Below are positions 4,871 through 5,569 of a DNA stretch of 5,569 nucleotides, piece after piece. A program made the translations under genes and the position numbers. Source of the DNA: Methylotenera_A sp031373695 (lineage in GTDB: Bacteria; Pseudomonadota; Gammaproteobacteria; Burkholderiales; Methylophilaceae); contig JANMNC010000143.1 of assembly GCA_031373695.1 (NCBI GenBank), positions 1 through 5,569 of the forward strand. The letters are read 5' to 3'. The notes beneath the pieces are model-generated. The model worked only from the letters and a program-made list of their open reading frames with translations. It was not told the DNA's origin and did no database searches. Every line of letters starts with the position of its first letter. Within the stretch, counting starts at the first letter, position 1.

Positions 4871-4886
4871 TGTGATGCGAGTCACA
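4871..4886. promoter_or_regulatory. CRP/FNR-superfamily binding site (TGTGA-N6-TCACA)
   Basis: TGTGATGCGAGTCACA matches the CRP half-sites at all ten conserved bases. It lies 106 bases upstream of the SoxYZ-like ATG and just upstream of the candidate -35, with its centre about 50 bases before the predicted start. The only gene starting downstream in either direction is the SoxYZ-like one. Activation by a CRP-like protein is the likely role, although the spacing is neither of the classic ones (about 41 or 61), so either the promoter call is off or the site works differently. Confidence 0.65.
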
Positions 4887-4906
4887 CAACAAATATTAAG
4901 CTTTTA

Positions 4907-5299
4907 TTAGGTGTTGCGAAACTCTTCAAAATTAAGCTCAATACCATTACCAGCAGGATCTTTAAAGTTAATTTGTTTAACGCCATTCATTAAAGTGCGC
5001 GTGGTGTAAGGTATTTGGTGCGCGTTCAAATGCGCTTCCATCGCAGGCATATCGTTACAGGTAAACGACACATGGTCGTAGGTGCCATTGACATGCAAAT
5101 CGGGTGCGCCAACGCCTTTGTTGTACTCAGCAATATGCAGAACATAATTGTCATTAATATACAACCAAAAACCATAGCTAGTAGTCGCCGTGCGCGGACC
5201 CACTTTTAACCCCACAATATCGCAATAAAAATCACGCAACACATGCATCATGTCGCGGTTGGCGCGGAGGTTAATATGATTAATTTCGGTGACTGGCAT
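4907..5299 (-). CDS. VOC-fold protein (glyoxalase/dioxygenase superfamily)
   Basis: A 130-residue cytosolic protein made of two beta-alpha-beta-beta-beta modules, the standard VOC layout. Module 1 starts INHINLRA (6-13) with H8 and ends VLHIAEYN with H55; module 2 starts YDHVSFTC (74-81) with H76 and ends DPAGNGIELNFEEF (114-127) with E121. H8, H76 and E121 (with H55) are in the positions of the metal ligands of this superfamily, so an active metalloenzyme is plausible. DPAGN-x-IEL is the typical closing motif. Possible activities include glyoxalase, lyase, dioxygenase or thiol transferase; none can be chosen. The start lies six bases after the stop of the ParE-type gene and lacks a clear ribosome binding site, so translation may depend on ribosomes leaving that gene. 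Confidence 0.9.
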   Translation of the reverse strand: MPVTEINHINLRANRDMMHVLRDFYCDIVGLKVGPRTATTSYGFWLYINDNYVLHIAEYNKGVGAPDLHVNGTYDHVSFTCNDMPAMEAHLNAHQIPYTTRTLMNGVKQINFKDPAGNGIELNFEEFRNT

Positions 5300-5305
5300 A
5301 ATGGC

Positions 5306-5569
5306 TCATTTACTCATTAAACGTGATTTAATATCAAGCCAATAGTCAGGCTTTCTATGTAGATGACCAATAGCAATCACTAAAATAATATCATCAACTT
5401 TGCTGTAAATAATGCCATAAGGAAATCGCTTTAACTGGCACCGTTTTGCGTTTTTAGATATTGAATGCCAAGCATCTGGCCACAAACATATACGATCTAA
5501 ACTAGTCAAAACTTCAAGTAAAAATGATTGGCCTAAGTTTGGTGCTTGGGCGTTGTAATAATCCACCGC
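5306..5569 (-). CDS. RelE/ParE-superfamily toxin, C-terminal part (cut by window edge)
   Basis: 87 codons are present; the frame is still open at the window end (it begins AVDYYN), and a typical member has 10-15 more residues before this AxxYY helix, so the true start is outside. A GTG at 5566 is in frame but would remove the first strand of the fold. Features of the ParE branch are clear: YYNAQAPNLGQSFLLEV, a W-P turn (30-31), RFPYGIIY (48-55) and the end H-x-H-R-K-P-x-Y-W (69-77). ParE toxins poison DNA gyrase, while RelE relatives cut mRNA; the RFPY and HRxPxYW motifs favour ParE type. The antitoxin gene would normally lie directly upstream, beyond the right edge. The VOC gene follows after six bases. 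Confidence 0.88.
   Translation of the reverse strand, partial: AVDYYNAQAPNLGQSFLLEVLTSLDRICLWPDAWHSISKNAKRCQLKRFPYGIIYSKVDDIILVIAIGHLHRKPDYWLDIKSRLMSK

Noticed and set aside
5309..5566. ParE-type protein starting at GTG 5566
   Set aside because: That start would remove the first strand of the fold, and the codons upstream remain open and family-like (AV before DYY), so the gene most likely continues beyond the window.

Overview
The window is typical chromosomal DNA of a low- to moderate-GC Gram-negative bacterium (roughly 40 % GC by eye). Two genes that encode the same PqqA peptide, next to a SoxYZ-like carrier of the type linked to quinoprotein dehydrogenases, point to a PQQ-using, probably methylotrophic proteobacterium. 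A Methylophilaceae-type betaproteobacterium is my best guess; this rests on gene content and not on any search. I see no insertion sequence, CRISPR array, tRNA or rRNA.

Layout. (1) Positions 1-332, minus strand: the N-terminal part of yebC, cut by the window edge. (2) Positions 424-2353, minus strand: a likely operon of a MarR-family regulator, an NTF2/SnoaL-like protein and an EamA drug/metabolite exporter. It is read from a near-consensus sigma-70 promoter (TTGACA-N16-TATAAT) whose spacer is filled by a perfect palindrome, the expected layout for an autorepressing MarR operator. (3) Positions 2420-3408, plus strand: a two-CBS-domain protein, a 190-base leader rich in inverted repeats, then pqqA copy 1, a 33-codon cysteine-rich small ORF whose ATG overlaps the pqqA stop, pqqA copy 2, and a strong terminator. 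(4) Positions 3421-3840, minus strand: a YjbQ/UPF0047 protein. (5) Positions 3906-4886, minus strand: the exported SoxYZ-like carrier with its own terminator and, upstream, a perfect TGTGA-N6-TCACA (CRP-type) site. (6) Positions 4907-5569, minus strand: a VOC-fold protein directly downstream of a RelE/ParE-type toxin gene cut by the window edge.

How the parts fit. PqqA is the ribosomally made precursor of pyrroloquinoline quinone, the cofactor of periplasmic alcohol and methanol dehydrogenases. The SoxYZ-like carrier is an exported protein of the family found beside such dehydrogenases. The middle of the window therefore looks like part of a PQQ/quinoprotein neighbourhood, although no pqqBCDE or dehydrogenase gene lies inside it.

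Most worth a second look: the pqqA-smORF-pqqA cassette and its structured leader, the MarR promoter/operator that implies a nearly leaderless mRNA, and the CRP-type site before the SoxYZ-like gene.
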